Shown one piece after another: positions 45,645 through 53,006 of a stretch of DNA of 64,000 nt; the first letter of the stretch is position 1, and the number at the start of each line of letters is the position of its first letter. The position numbers and the translations under genes were made by a program. Below the pieces are notes generated by a model that was given only the letters and a program-made list of their open reading frames with translations, did no database searches and was not told the origin of the DNA. The DNA is from Nocardioides thalensis (GTDB lineage Bacteria > Actinomycetota > Actinomycetes > Propionibacteriales > Nocardioidaceae): contig NZ_JACCFP010000001.1 of NCBI RefSeq assembly GCF_013410655.1, positions 1,759,501 through 1,823,500 on the forward strand. The letters run 5' to 3'.

Positions 45645-45650
45645 TAGGGT
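45645..45650 (+). promoter_or_regulatory. -10 box of coaE (leaderless type)
   Basis: TAGGGT lies 6 nt before the GTG at 45657. Any -35 element would be inside the start of the divergent acyl-CoA synthetase gene. Confidence 0.55.
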
Positions 45651-45656
45651 CCGGCT

Positions 45657-46238
45657 GTGCGCGTGGGACTGACCGGGGGAGTCGCCTCGGGGAAGAGCAC
45701 CGTCTCGGCGATCCTCCGGGAGCTCGGTGCGGTCGTGATCGACGGCGACCAGCTCGCGCGTGAGGTGGTCGAGAAGGGCACCCCCGGCCTGGCCGCGGTC
45801 GTCGAGGCGTTCGGGCCGGAGGTGCTGACGCCGGACGGCCACCTCGACCGGCCCAAGGTCGGCTCGATCGTCTTCAACGACGAGCAGCAGCGCCGCGTGC
45901 TCGAGGGGATCGTGCACCCGCTCGTCTTCGAGCGGGTCGTCGAGCTCGAGGCCAACGCGCCCGAGGGCGCCCTGGTGGTGCACGACATCCCGCTGCTGGC
46001 CGAGACCGGGCGGGCCGACACGTTCGACGCGGTGATCGTCGTCGACGTCCCGGCCGAGGTCCAGGTGGAGCGGATGCTGCGCGACCGGGGCTGGACCGAG
46101 GAGGACGCCCGGGCGCGGATCGGCGCGCAGGCCTCGCGGGAGGACCGGCGCGCCATCGCGACGTACGTCATCGAGAACACGGGGACGCTCGACGACCTCC
46201 GCCGCAAGGTGACCGAGGTCTTCCAGCAGCTGACCTGA
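45657..46238 (+). CDS. coaE: Dephospho-CoA kinase
   Basis: Last enzyme of coenzyme A synthesis: phosphorylates the 3'-hydroxyl of dephospho-CoA with ATP. The 193 residues form the bare kinase, without the C-terminal UPF0157 extension found in some actinobacteria. The P-loop is GLTGGVASGKST (residues 4-15), the CoA-domain aspartate is in VVIDGDQLAREVV, and HDIPLLAETG and ERMLRDRGWTEEDARARI are family marks. The GTG start at 45657 fits both the P-loop spacing and the -10 box. It lies divergent to a CoA-using ligase. Confidence 0.96.
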   Translation: MRVGLTGGVASGKSTVSAILRELGAVVIDGDQLAREVVEKGTPGLAAVVEAFGPEVLTPDGHLDRPKVGSIVFNDEQQRRVLEGIVHPLVFERVVELEANAPEGALVVHDIPLLAETGRADTFDAVIVVDVPAEVQVERMLRDRGWTEEDARARIGAQASREDRRAIATYVIENTGTLDDLRRKVTEVFQQLT

Positions 46239-46283
46239 CCGGCTGCGCCAGCTGGGTCGCTGACCTAGCCTGGTCCGGGAGGG

Positions 46284-47609
46284 ATGATGCGTTCGATCTT
46301 CGGGGGGCTGTGCGCTGCCCTCGTCACGGCGGTGCTCGCCGCACCGGCGCCGCCGGTGCCTGCGGCGGCCGAGCCGACCCCGGAGCCGGTCCGGATCCTG
46401 CTCGTCGGCGACTCGGTCACGCAGGGCTCGGCAGGGGACTGGACCTGGCGCTACCGGCTCTGGCAGCACCTCGCCGCCGCCGGCGTGCCGGTCGACCTCG
46501 TCGGCCCCCGCACCGACCTCTACGACAACGTCGCCGACGAGCACGGCTCCCTCGCGTACGCCGACGGAGCCTTCGACCGCGACCACGCGGCTCGGTGGGG
46601 CATGCAGGTCGAGGTGCTCGACGTGCCGATCGCCGACCTGGTCGCCGAGCACCGGCCCGACGTCGTCGTCGAGATGCTCGGGTTCAACGACCTCTACGCC
46701 CAGCGGACGCCGGAGACCGTGGCGGCCCGGATCGGGCGCTTCGTCGACGAGGCACGGACGGCCGACCCCACCGTCGACGTGGTGCTGGCCGAGGCGACCC
46801 AGTCCTGGTTCCCGGCGGTGCCCGAGCTGAACGCCCGGTTGCGGTCGGTCGCCGCGGCGGCGACCACGGACGGGTCGCGGGTGGTCGTGGCGGCCACCGC
46901 TGCCGGTCACGACGCGCTCGCGGACACCTGGGACGGCTCCCACCCCAACGCGCGGGGCGAGGTGCGGATCGCCTGGGCGGTCGCCGACGCACTGCACGGG
47001 CTCGGCGTCGGGCCCGCGGCCGACCGCGCGGTGCCGTTCCCGCCCGTCGGGCCGCGGTCCGGCGCCCGGCTCTCCGCGGTGCCGAGGGATGCGAGCGCGA
47101 CCCTCGCCTGGACGGGTCCACCCGGCGCGACGAGCCAGTACGTCTGGGTCCGCGACGTCACAGCCGGCCAGGCGTGGACCCGCCTGCCGTTCCGGGTCGC
47201 GGGCGGAGCGTGGACCGCCCGCTACCTCACCAACGGCCACCGCTACGACTACCGGCTGCAGCCGGTGAAGGGTGACGACGAGCCGGGCGGGAGGGTCTTC
47301 TCGAACGTCGTGCGCGTCGCACCCTCGCCGCCCCCGGGGGCGCCGCGGCGCCTCGCCGGCGACGCGGGTCGCCGGTGCGCGGTGCTCACCTGGCTGGCGC
47401 CGCGCCACGCGCGCAGCTATCAGGTGCAGCGGCGCACGCCGTACGGCTGGCGCACGCTCGGCCGCACTATCCGGCCCCGCTACCTGGCAACCGGCCTGCC
47501 GCGCGCCGCGGCGTGGACGTTCCGGGTGCGGTCGTGGCGCGGCGACCAGCGCGGTGACGCGGCCACGGTCCGGGTGCCCCGGGGCGGCCCGGCAGCGGCC
47601 TGCGGCTGA
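46284..47609 (+). CDS. Secreted SGNH/GDSL hydrolase with C-terminal Fn3-like domains
   Basis: Exported protein of 441 residues. The signal peptide covers about residues 1-29 (ends near PAAAE). The SGNH esterase domain (about 36-250) shows block I VGDSVTQG with the nucleophile serine, block III GFNDLY and block V DTWDGSHPN with the catalytic Asp-His pair. Residues about 260-350 and 355-438 look like two fibronectin-III-type domains and may bind the cell wall or a polysaccharide. ATG 46284 follows GGGAGGG; a TAGCCT box lies 12 nt further upstream. Deacetylation of a wall glycan is possible but unproven. Confidence 0.87.
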   Translation: MMRSIFGGLCAALVTAVLAAPAPPVPAAAEPTPEPVRILLVGDSVTQGSAGDWTWRYRLWQHLAAAGVPVDLVGPRTDLYDNVADEHGSLAYADGAFDRDHAARWGMQVEVLDVPIADLVAEHRPDVVVEMLGFNDLYAQRTPETVAARIGRFVDEARTADPTVDVVLAEATQSWFPAVPELNARLRSVAAAATTDGSRVVVAATAAGHDALADTWDGSHPNARGEVRIAWAVADALHGLGVGPAADRAVPFPPVGPRSGARLSAVPRDASATLAWTGPPGATSQYVWVRDVTAGQAWTRLPFRVAGGAWTARYLTNGHRYDYRLQPVKGDDEPGGRVFSNVVRVAPSPPPGAPRRLAGDAGRRCAVLTWLAPRHARSYQVQRRTPYGWRTLGRTIRPRYLATGLPRAAAWTFRVRSWRGDQRGDAATVRVPRGGPAAACG

Positions 47610-47628
47610 CCGCGTCGGCACAGGACGC

Positions 47629-47666
47629 TCGAAGGCCCCCGCCCAAAGGGTGGCGGAGGCCTTCGA
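47629..47666. terminator. Bidirectional terminator between the SGNH hydrolase and sigma factor genes
   Basis: TCGAAGGCC and CCGCC pair with GGCGG and GGCCTTCGA around the loop CAAAGGGT, with one C-A mismatch. It lies between two convergent genes and can serve both. Confidence 0.7.
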
Positions 47667-47732
47667 TCAGCTGACCTGACAGGCGGTGGGGAAACCGAAA
47701 GGTCGAGCCAGCGTCCTTGTGGAGTTGTACGG

Positions 47733-48695
47733 TCAGGCGGCCAGGTCAGGGTCACCCAGGCGGCGGAGCTTCTGGAGCGCCTCCCGCTCGAGCTGGCGCA
47801 CCCGCTCGGCCGAGATGCCGTGCTTGGCGCCGATGTCGGCCAGCTTGTGCTGGCGGCCGTCGGTGAGGCCGTAGCGCGACCGGATGATGTCGGCGGCCCG
47901 GTCGTCGAGCTGCCCGACCAGCCGGTTGAGGCGGTCGCGGGCCTCGGTGTCGAGGACCGTCAGGTCGGGGCCGGGCGAGGTCTCCTGGGCCATCAGGTCG
48001 CCCAGCGAGGTGTCGCCGTCCTCGTCGACCGGGGTGTCGAGGCTGACGTGCTCGCGCCCCCACGAGAGCAGGTCGAGCACGCGCTCGAGCTCGATGCCGA
48101 GCTCGGCGGCGATCTCCTCCGGCTCCGGCTCGCGGCCGAGCTGCCGCTCCAGGGTGCGCCGGGCGCCGCCGACCTGGTTGAGCTCCTCGACGACGTGCAC
48201 GGGGAGGCGGACGACGCGCGCCTGCTGCGCGATGCCGCGGGTGATCGCCTGACGCACCCACCAGGTGGCGTAGGTGGAGAACTTGTAGCCCTTGGCGTAG
48301 TCGAACTTTTCGACCGCGCGGATCAGGCCGGTGTTGCCCTCCTGGATCAGGTCGAGCATCGGCATCTGCGCGCGGCCGTACTTGCGGGCGATGGAGACGA
48401 CCAGGCGGAGGTTGGCGGTGATGAACTCCTGCACCGCACGCTGGCCCTCCTCGGCCATCCACTCCAGCTCCTCGCGCTTCACGTTGCCGGCGGGAGCGCC
48501 CTTGCGGCGGCCCCAGCGACCCTCCTTGAGGAGGTGCTCGGCGTAGAGACCGGCCTCGATCGTCTTGGCCAGCTCGACCTCGCGGGCAGCGTCGAGCAAG
48601 GGGGTCCGGGCGATCTCGTCGAGGTAGAGCCCGACGCTGTCACGGCCCTCGATCTCGCGGACCGCACCCTTCTTGTTTGCGACTGCAGTTGCCAT
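47733..48695 (-). CDS. RNA polymerase sigma factor, group 2 (SigB/HrdD-like)
   Basis: Primary-like sigma factor of 320 residues without a long acidic region 1.1. Region 1.2 starts at DSVGLYLDEIARTPLL, region 2 has NLRLVVSIARKYG, LDLIQEGNTGLIRAVEKFDY and FSTYATWWVRQAI, region 3 has ARVVRLPVHVVEELN, and region 4 ends with the helix-turn-helix ADIGAKHGISAERVRQLE. The start is ATG 48695, 6-7 nt behind AAGGAGGG; longer in-frame starts at 48711 and 48770 lack this. An inverted repeat TACGGA/TCCGTA lies just upstream. It probably reads stress or stationary-phase promoters similar to those of the housekeeping sigma factor. No anti-sigma gene adjoins it. Confidence 0.93.
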   Translation of the reverse strand: MATAVANKKGAVREIEGRDSVGLYLDEIARTPLLDAAREVELAKTIEAGLYAEHLLKEGRWGRRKGAPAGNVKREELEWMAEEGQRAVQEFITANLRLVVSIARKYGRAQMPMLDLIQEGNTGLIRAVEKFDYAKGYKFSTYATWWVRQAITRGIAQQARVVRLPVHVVEELNQVGGARRTLERQLGREPEPEEIAAELGIELERVLDLLSWGREHVSLDTPVDEDGDTSLGDLMAQETSPGPDLTVLDTEARDRLNRLVGQLDDRAADIIRSRYGLTDGRQHKLADIGAKHGISAERVRQLEREALQKLRRLGDPDLAA

Positions 48696-48823
48696 CGCGA
48701 CCCTCCTTCGCATACGGACCTTGGATCCGTACTCCTCGTCAACGTGCCGCGGCGGCGAGTGATTCCCCATGCGGCCTACGTAGAGTCAGACGTTCCGACG
48801 GTTCCCAGAGTTGCCGGGGAGCT

Positions 48824-48845
48824 GACTTCTCAGGGACTTCTCAGG
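48824..48845. repeat. Tandem 11-bp repeat in the sigma factor upstream region
   Basis: GACTTCTCAGG occurs twice without a gap (48824-48834 and 48835-48845), about 130-150 bp before the sigma factor start and just past the end of the S9 peptidase gene. The purpose is unknown. Confidence 0.6.
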
Positions 48846-48888
48846 GGTCGCGTTACCCAGGGTGTCGCTCCCTACCCCCCACAGCAGG

Positions 48889-51033
48889 TCACGCGCTGGC
48901 GAGGCCCATCCGGTCGAGGATCCAGGCGAGGGTGAACGCGCGGTCGTGCCAGGCCCGGTAACGGCCCGAGACGCCGCCGTGGCCGGCCGCCATCTCGGTG
49001 CGCAGCAGCACGTCGGCGCGCGGTGCGCGCTCCCGCAGCCGGGCGACCCACTTGGCGGGCTCGACGTACAGCACCCGGGTGTCGTTGAGCGAGGTCTCGG
49101 CCAGGATCGGCGGGTAGGGGAGGTCGGCGACGTTCTCGTACGGCGCGTAGCCGGCGATGCGGGCGTAGGCCTCCGGGTCGTCGGACGGGTTGCCCCACTC
49201 GTCGTACTCGGGCACGGTCAGCGGCAGGCTGGCGTCGAGCATGGTGGTGAGGGCGTCGACGAACGGGACGCCGGCGACGATCCCGCCGAACGCCTCCGGT
49301 GCCTGGTTGGCCACCGCGCCGACCAGGAGGCCGCCGGCGCTCGCGCCCTCGGCGACGAGCACGTCCGGCGTGGTCCAGCCGGTCTCGACGAGGTGCCGCG
49401 CGCAGGCGATGAAGTCGTCGAACGTGTGCTGCTTGTGCTCGAGCTTGCCGTCGTCGTACCAGTTCCGGCCCATCTCGCCCCCGCCGCGGACGTGCGCGAT
49501 CGCGAACGCGGCGCCGCGGTCGAGCAGCGAGAGCCGGCCCACGGCGAAGTAGGGGTCGATCGAGGTCTCGTAGGCGCCGTAGCCGTAGAGGTGCAGCGGC
49601 ACCGGGTCGCCGCTCGCGCGGGCGTCGCGTCGTACGACGAGCGAGATCGGCACCCGTACGCCGTCCGGCGCCTTCGCCCAGAGCCGGTGCTCCTCGTAGT
49701 CGGACGCGTCGTAGCCGCCGAGGACCGGAGCGCGCTTGAGCAGCGTGAGCTCGCCCGTGCGCAGGTCGTAGTCGTGCACCGACGACGGCTCGGCCATGCT
49801 CGTCATGCCCACGCGCACCGTCGGCTGCTCGAACGAGGGGTTGCTGCCGGCGCCGACGGTCGCCAGCTCGCTCGGGAACTCCACCAGCCGGTCGTCGGCG
49901 ACGCCCGCGGGCGCGTCGTCGCCGAGCACGAGGATCCGCACCTGCGGCAGCCCGCCGCTGCGCTGGGAGACCACGAGGTGGGTGGCGTAGGCGTCGACGT
50001 CCTCGAGCCGGACCCCGGGGTCGTGGGGGAGCAGCGGCCCCCACCCGTCGCGCGCGGTCGGCTCGGTCGGGGCGGTGGCCAGCTCGAACTCGGGGCCGGA
50101 GGCGTTGTGGAGCACCAGGAAGCGGTCCTCGCCGGCGATGCGCGCGTGCTCGAGGGAGTACTCCACCCCGTCCTCGCGGGTGGCGAAGCAGACCGGGGAG
50201 GCCCCCGCGTCGGCGGCGTCGAGGTAGTGGTACTCCGACGTCGTCTTCGAGCTCGCCGCGATCATCACGTAGCGCCGGCTGCGGGTGCGGCCGACGCCAA
50301 CGAAGTAGCGGGCGTCGGGCTCGTGGAACACGAGTTCGTCGTCGCCTTGGGCGGTGCCGAGGCGGTGCCGCCAGACCTTGTCCGGACGCCAGCTCTCGTC
50401 GATCGTCGTGTAGTAGAAGTGGTCGGGCGTCCCGCCCCAGGTGACGCCGCCGAGCACGCCGGTGAGCTCGTCGGCGAGGTGCTCGCCCGTGGCGAGGTCC
50501 TTGACCCGCACGGTGTAGCGCTCGTCGCCGACCACGTCGACGGCGTAGGCGAGCAGCCGATCGTCCGGGCTGACGCTGGAGCCGCCCAGCGAGAAGAACT
50601 CGTGCCCCTCGGCGAGCGCGTCGAGGTCGAGCAGGACCTCCTCGCCCGGCAGCGCCGGCTGGTCGGGACGCGCGTCCTCGGCCGGGCGCGGCGGCGTCCA
50701 GTCGTCGGGGTCGGTCACCGGCGTGCGGCAGCTGGCGCCGTACTGGCGGCCCTCGAAGGAGCGGCCGTAGTACCAGTAGCCGCGCACCCGGGTGGGCACC
50801 GACAGGTCGGTCTCGAGGGTGCGGCCCTTGATCTCCTCGAAGATCGCCTGGCGCAGCTCGGCGAGGTGGGCCGTGCGGGCCTGGGTGTAGTCGTTCTCGG
50901 CCTCGAGGTGGGCCATCACGGCCGGGTCGTCCTTCGCGCGCAGCCACTCGTAGTCGTCCGTGCGCTCGTGACCGTGGTGGTGCGTGACGACGGGGCGGCG
51001 CTCGATGCGCGGCGGCTGCGGTGCGGCGGACAT
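48889..51033 (-). CDS. ptrB: S9 family peptidase, oligopeptidase B-like
   Basis: Cytosolic serine peptidase of 714 residues that cleaves short peptides, probably after basic residues. A seven-bladed propeller (about 75-430) precedes the alpha/beta-hydrolase domain. The catalytic serine is in AEGASAGGLL (about 564), the aspartate in ETSLNDTRVLYVEPAKW (about 649) and the histidine in AAGHGGVSGR (about 683). AIAHVRGGGEMGRNWYDDGK is the oligopeptidase B signature. No signal peptide is present. ATG 51033 lies 6 nt from a TAGCGT box, predicting a leaderless mRNA. Confidence 0.94.
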   Translation of the reverse strand: MSAAPQPPRIERRPVVTHHHGHERTDDYEWLRAKDDPAVMAHLEAENDYTQARTAHLAELRQAIFEEIKGRTLETDLSVPTRVRGYWYYGRSFEGRQYGASCRTPVTDPDDWTPPRPAEDARPDQPALPGEEVLLDLDALAEGHEFFSLGGSSVSPDDRLLAYAVDVVGDERYTVRVKDLATGEHLADELTGVLGGVTWGGTPDHFYYTTIDESWRPDKVWRHRLGTAQGDDELVFHEPDARYFVGVGRTRSRRYVMIAASSKTTSEYHYLDAADAGASPVCFATREDGVEYSLEHARIAGEDRFLVLHNASGPEFELATAPTEPTARDGWGPLLPHDPGVRLEDVDAYATHLVVSQRSGGLPQVRILVLGDDAPAGVADDRLVEFPSELATVGAGSNPSFEQPTVRVGMTSMAEPSSVHDYDLRTGELTLLKRAPVLGGYDASDYEEHRLWAKAPDGVRVPISLVVRRDARASGDPVPLHLYGYGAYETSIDPYFAVGRLSLLDRGAAFAIAHVRGGGEMGRNWYDDGKLEHKQHTFDDFIACARHLVETGWTTPDVLVAEGASAGGLLVGAVANQAPEAFGGIVAGVPFVDALTTMLDASLPLTVPEYDEWGNPSDDPEAYARIAGYAPYENVADLPYPPILAETSLNDTRVLYVEPAKWVARLRERAPRADVLLRTEMAAGHGGVSGRYRAWHDRAFTLAWILDRMGLASA

Positions 51034-51039
51034 GTCCGC

Positions 51040-51045
51040 ACGCTA
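51040..51045 (-). promoter_or_regulatory. -10 box of the S9 peptidase gene (leaderless type)
   Basis: TAGCGT on the minus strand lies 6 nt before the ATG at 51033. Confidence 0.5.
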
Positions 51046-51175
51046 TCCGGCCGGTCCATCCACAGATCCCGGTGGTCGGCTGTGGAGGGAGGCGGAAATC
51101 CTGTGGAGGACGGAGCGCCGTCGGTGGAGGGTCCTGTGGGACCGGAAGTATGTGGAATTTCTTTGCCGAAAGCCC

Positions 51176-51205
51176 TTGTGCCGCGGTCGCGCAGGGGCGT
51201 AGAAC
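51176..51205 (+). promoter_or_regulatory. Candidate promoter of the non-coding RNA
   Basis: TTGTGC (51176-51181), 18 bp, TAGAAC (51200-51205). Initiation is expected near 51212. CCGCGGTC (51181-51188) and GACCGCGG (51221-51228) form an inverted repeat that brackets the -10 box and could be an operator. Confidence 0.4.
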
Positions 51206-51211
51206 TCTCCT

Positions 51212-51366
51212 ACCGATCCGGACCGCGGAACCTTCGGGGGAAGCGAGAAGGTCGGGGGCGAAGGCCCCGGGACTTGTCCCGGACCGTCGTCGGCAGGCCG
51301 CTTCGGCGGCCGGCCAAGCCGAGGGCCTCTTGATGCTCATACCATCAAGAGGCCCTCACCCTTTTT
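51212..51366 (+). ncRNA. Candidate structured non-coding RNA of unknown family
   Basis: The 492 bp between the S9 peptidase and dinB genes (51034-51525) contain no convincing reading frame but a run of stable RNA stems on the plus strand. These are ACCTTC/GAAGGT (51230-51252), CCGGGA-CTTG-TCCCGG (51267-51282), GGCCGC-UUCG-GCGGCC (51296-51311) inside UCGGC/GCCGA, and a 15-bp terminator stem with U-run. A second stem GGGGC/GCCCC (51255-51268) would compete with one of them. There is no plus-strand gene downstream within 1.6 kb, so it is not a leader or riboswitch of a gene. It does not match my knowledge of RNase P RNA, tmRNA, SRP RNA or 6C RNA. The 5' end is estimated from the promoter call. 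Confidence 0.5.
51321..51366 (+). terminator. Strong intrinsic terminator
   Basis: GAGGGCCTCTTGATG (51321-51335) and CATCAAGAGGCCCTC (51343-51357) form a perfect 15-bp stem with a 7-nt loop, followed by ACCCTTTTT. It is one of only two hairpins in the window followed by a T-run, and it points to the plus strand, where no annotated gene precedes it. Confidence 0.8.
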
Positions 51367-51525
51367 GGTTGTGGTGCGGGGACGCCGAGCGTGTCGCCGC
51401 CCGCGCACGGCACCATGGTCGTCGCTGCGGTCGTACGTCGCAATGCGGGCGCGTGACGATCGTGTGAACGGAGCGATGTGGTGTGACGGGTCGGCGCCTT
51501 CGGCGCGCAGCTGCGCTCGCTTCGC

Positions 51526-52893
51526 TCACTCCGCTCCGCTGCGCGCCCCATCGTCGCCGCGCCAGGGGGACAGCAGGGGATCGTCCGTCGCGAACGAGCG
51601 GACGGGCCCCGGCGGCGTCTCCGCGGTCTCGAATCGCACCGTGACCACGCCCTTGCCCGAGCCCCACACCCAGCCCCGGCCGTGCTCCTCGTGCACGACG
51701 TCCATGCCGGGATACCACCCCGACCGGTGGCGGGCGCCCGCCTCGTCGACCTGCGCGTCGGTGGCGTCGTCGCCGGGCTCCTCGGGAGCGTCCTCGGGCG
51801 CGGCCTCGGTGAACAGGTCGTCCTGGACCCAGTCGGCGAGGCCCGAGACGCCGACACCGAGCAGGCGCACCCCGCCGGTGGTGTCGAGGTCGTCGAGCAG
51901 CCGGGTCGCCGTCCGGCCGATCAGCGCGCCGTCGTCGGTGGGGGAGGCGAGCGTCACCGACCGGCTGACGGTGCTGAAGTCGTAGCGGCGGACCTTGATC
52001 GTCACCGTGCGGCCGGAGATGCCGTTGGCGCGCAGCCGCTTGGCGACGCCCTGGGCCTGGCGACGGAGCAGGCCCGCCATGAGCACGCGGTCGGTGAGGT
52101 CGTGCTCGTAGGTGCCCTCGACGCTCACCGACTTCGTCTCCCGCTCGGCGACCACCGCGCGGTCGTCGTCGGCGCGCGCGAGCTGGTAGAGCCCCTGGCC
52201 GTGGGCCTTCCCGACCAGGCGCACCAGCTCGTCGAGGCTGAGGCCGTGCAGGTCCGCGACGGTGCGCACCCCGACGCCGTGGAGGCGGTCGGCGGTCGCC
52301 GGGCCGACGCCGGGGATCACCGTGACCCGCATCGGGTGGAGCACCTCGAGCTCGGTGCCCGGCACCACCACGTGGAGGCCGTCGGGCTTGTCGAGGTCGC
52401 TGGCGACCTTGGCGAGGAACTTCGAGCTCGCCAGCCCGACCGACGCGGTCAGGCCGCCGGTGACCTCGTGCACGCGGGCGCGGAGCCGCTCCGCGCAGGC
52501 GGTGACGGTCGCGAGCTCCAGGTCGGGTAGGCCGGCCCGTTCGAGGTCGACGAACGCCTCGTCGAGCGAGAGCGGCTCGACCAGGGGCGAGCAGGCGCGC
52601 AGCACCTCCATCACGGCCGCGCTCGTCTCGCGGTAGGCCTCGAACCGGCCGCCGAGGAACGCGGCGTGCGGGCAGCGGGCGCGCGCCTCGCGCGTCGACA
52701 TGGCGGAGCGGACGCCGTACGCCCGCGCCTCGTAGGAGGCGGTCGACACGACGCCGCGGTTGCCGGTGCCGCCGACGACCACCGGCTTGCCGCGCAGCGA
52801 CGGCTTGTCCCGCTGCTCGACGGCGGCGAAGAAGGCGTCGAGGTCCAGGTGGAGCACCGATGCCTGCTTCCGCACGCGAGCACGGTAGGCCAT
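51526..52893 (-). CDS. dinB: DNA polymerase IV (Y family)
   Basis: Translesion polymerase, 455 residues from ATG 52893. The catalytic acids are in LHLDLDAFFAAVEQ and PLSLDEAFVDLE. The palm, thumb (VIPGVGPATADRL) and little-finger domains are complete. QDDLF near residue 370 fits the beta-clamp binding motif. After an acidic linker there is an extra domain (about residues 395-440) with GMDVVHEEHGRGWVWGSGKG and VVTVRFE, similar in pattern to the small C-terminal domain of UvrD/PcrA helicases. The ATG has GGGAGGA almost touching it; the GTG at 52875 is an alternative start. The longer frame to 53019 is rejected. Confidence 0.93.
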   Translation of the reverse strand: MAYRARVRKQASVLHLDLDAFFAAVEQRDKPSLRGKPVVVGGTGNRGVVSTASYEARAYGVRSAMSTREARARCPHAAFLGGRFEAYRETSAAVMEVLRACSPLVEPLSLDEAFVDLERAGLPDLELATVTACAERLRARVHEVTGGLTASVGLASSKFLAKVASDLDKPDGLHVVVPGTELEVLHPMRVTVIPGVGPATADRLHGVGVRTVADLHGLSLDELVRLVGKAHGQGLYQLARADDDRAVVAERETKSVSVEGTYEHDLTDRVLMAGLLRRQAQGVAKRLRANGISGRTVTIKVRRYDFSTVSRSVTLASPTDDGALIGRTATRLLDDLDTTGGVRLLGVGVSGLADWVQDDLFTEAAPEDAPEEPGDDATDAQVDEAGARHRSGWYPGMDVVHEEHGRGWVWGSGKGVVTVRFETAETPPGPVRSFATDDPLLSPWRGDDGARSGAE

Positions 52894-53006
52894 TCCTCCC
52901 CCAGCACGGACCGCGTGTCGTCCACAGGCGGGACGCGGGGCGCAGCCGTCCACAGGGGCGTACGGCGCACGGCGCCCGTGTCGGGCGCCGTGGAAAGCGT
53001 CCGGGC

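Noticed and set aside
48700..48730. Inverted repeat TACGGA/TCCGTA and a TTGACG upstream of the sigma factor as a promoter
   Set aside because: No -10 match occurs at a proper distance from TTGACG, and the 6-bp arms are too short to support an operator call on their own.
48862..51333. Plus-strand frame of 823 codons opposite the S9 peptidase, running into the RNA candidate region
   Set aside because: The catalytic triad of the peptidase is on the minus strand; the plus frame has no recognisable domain. Its tail does overlap the RNA candidate but shows no coding signature.
51500..51550. Cluster of GCTCGCTTCGCTCACTCC-type short repeats before the dinB stop
   Set aside because: Such alternating CGCTCG/CTTCGC sequence is common simple-sequence filler in actinobacterial intergenic ends; it lacks a defined fold or conserved unit that I can show.
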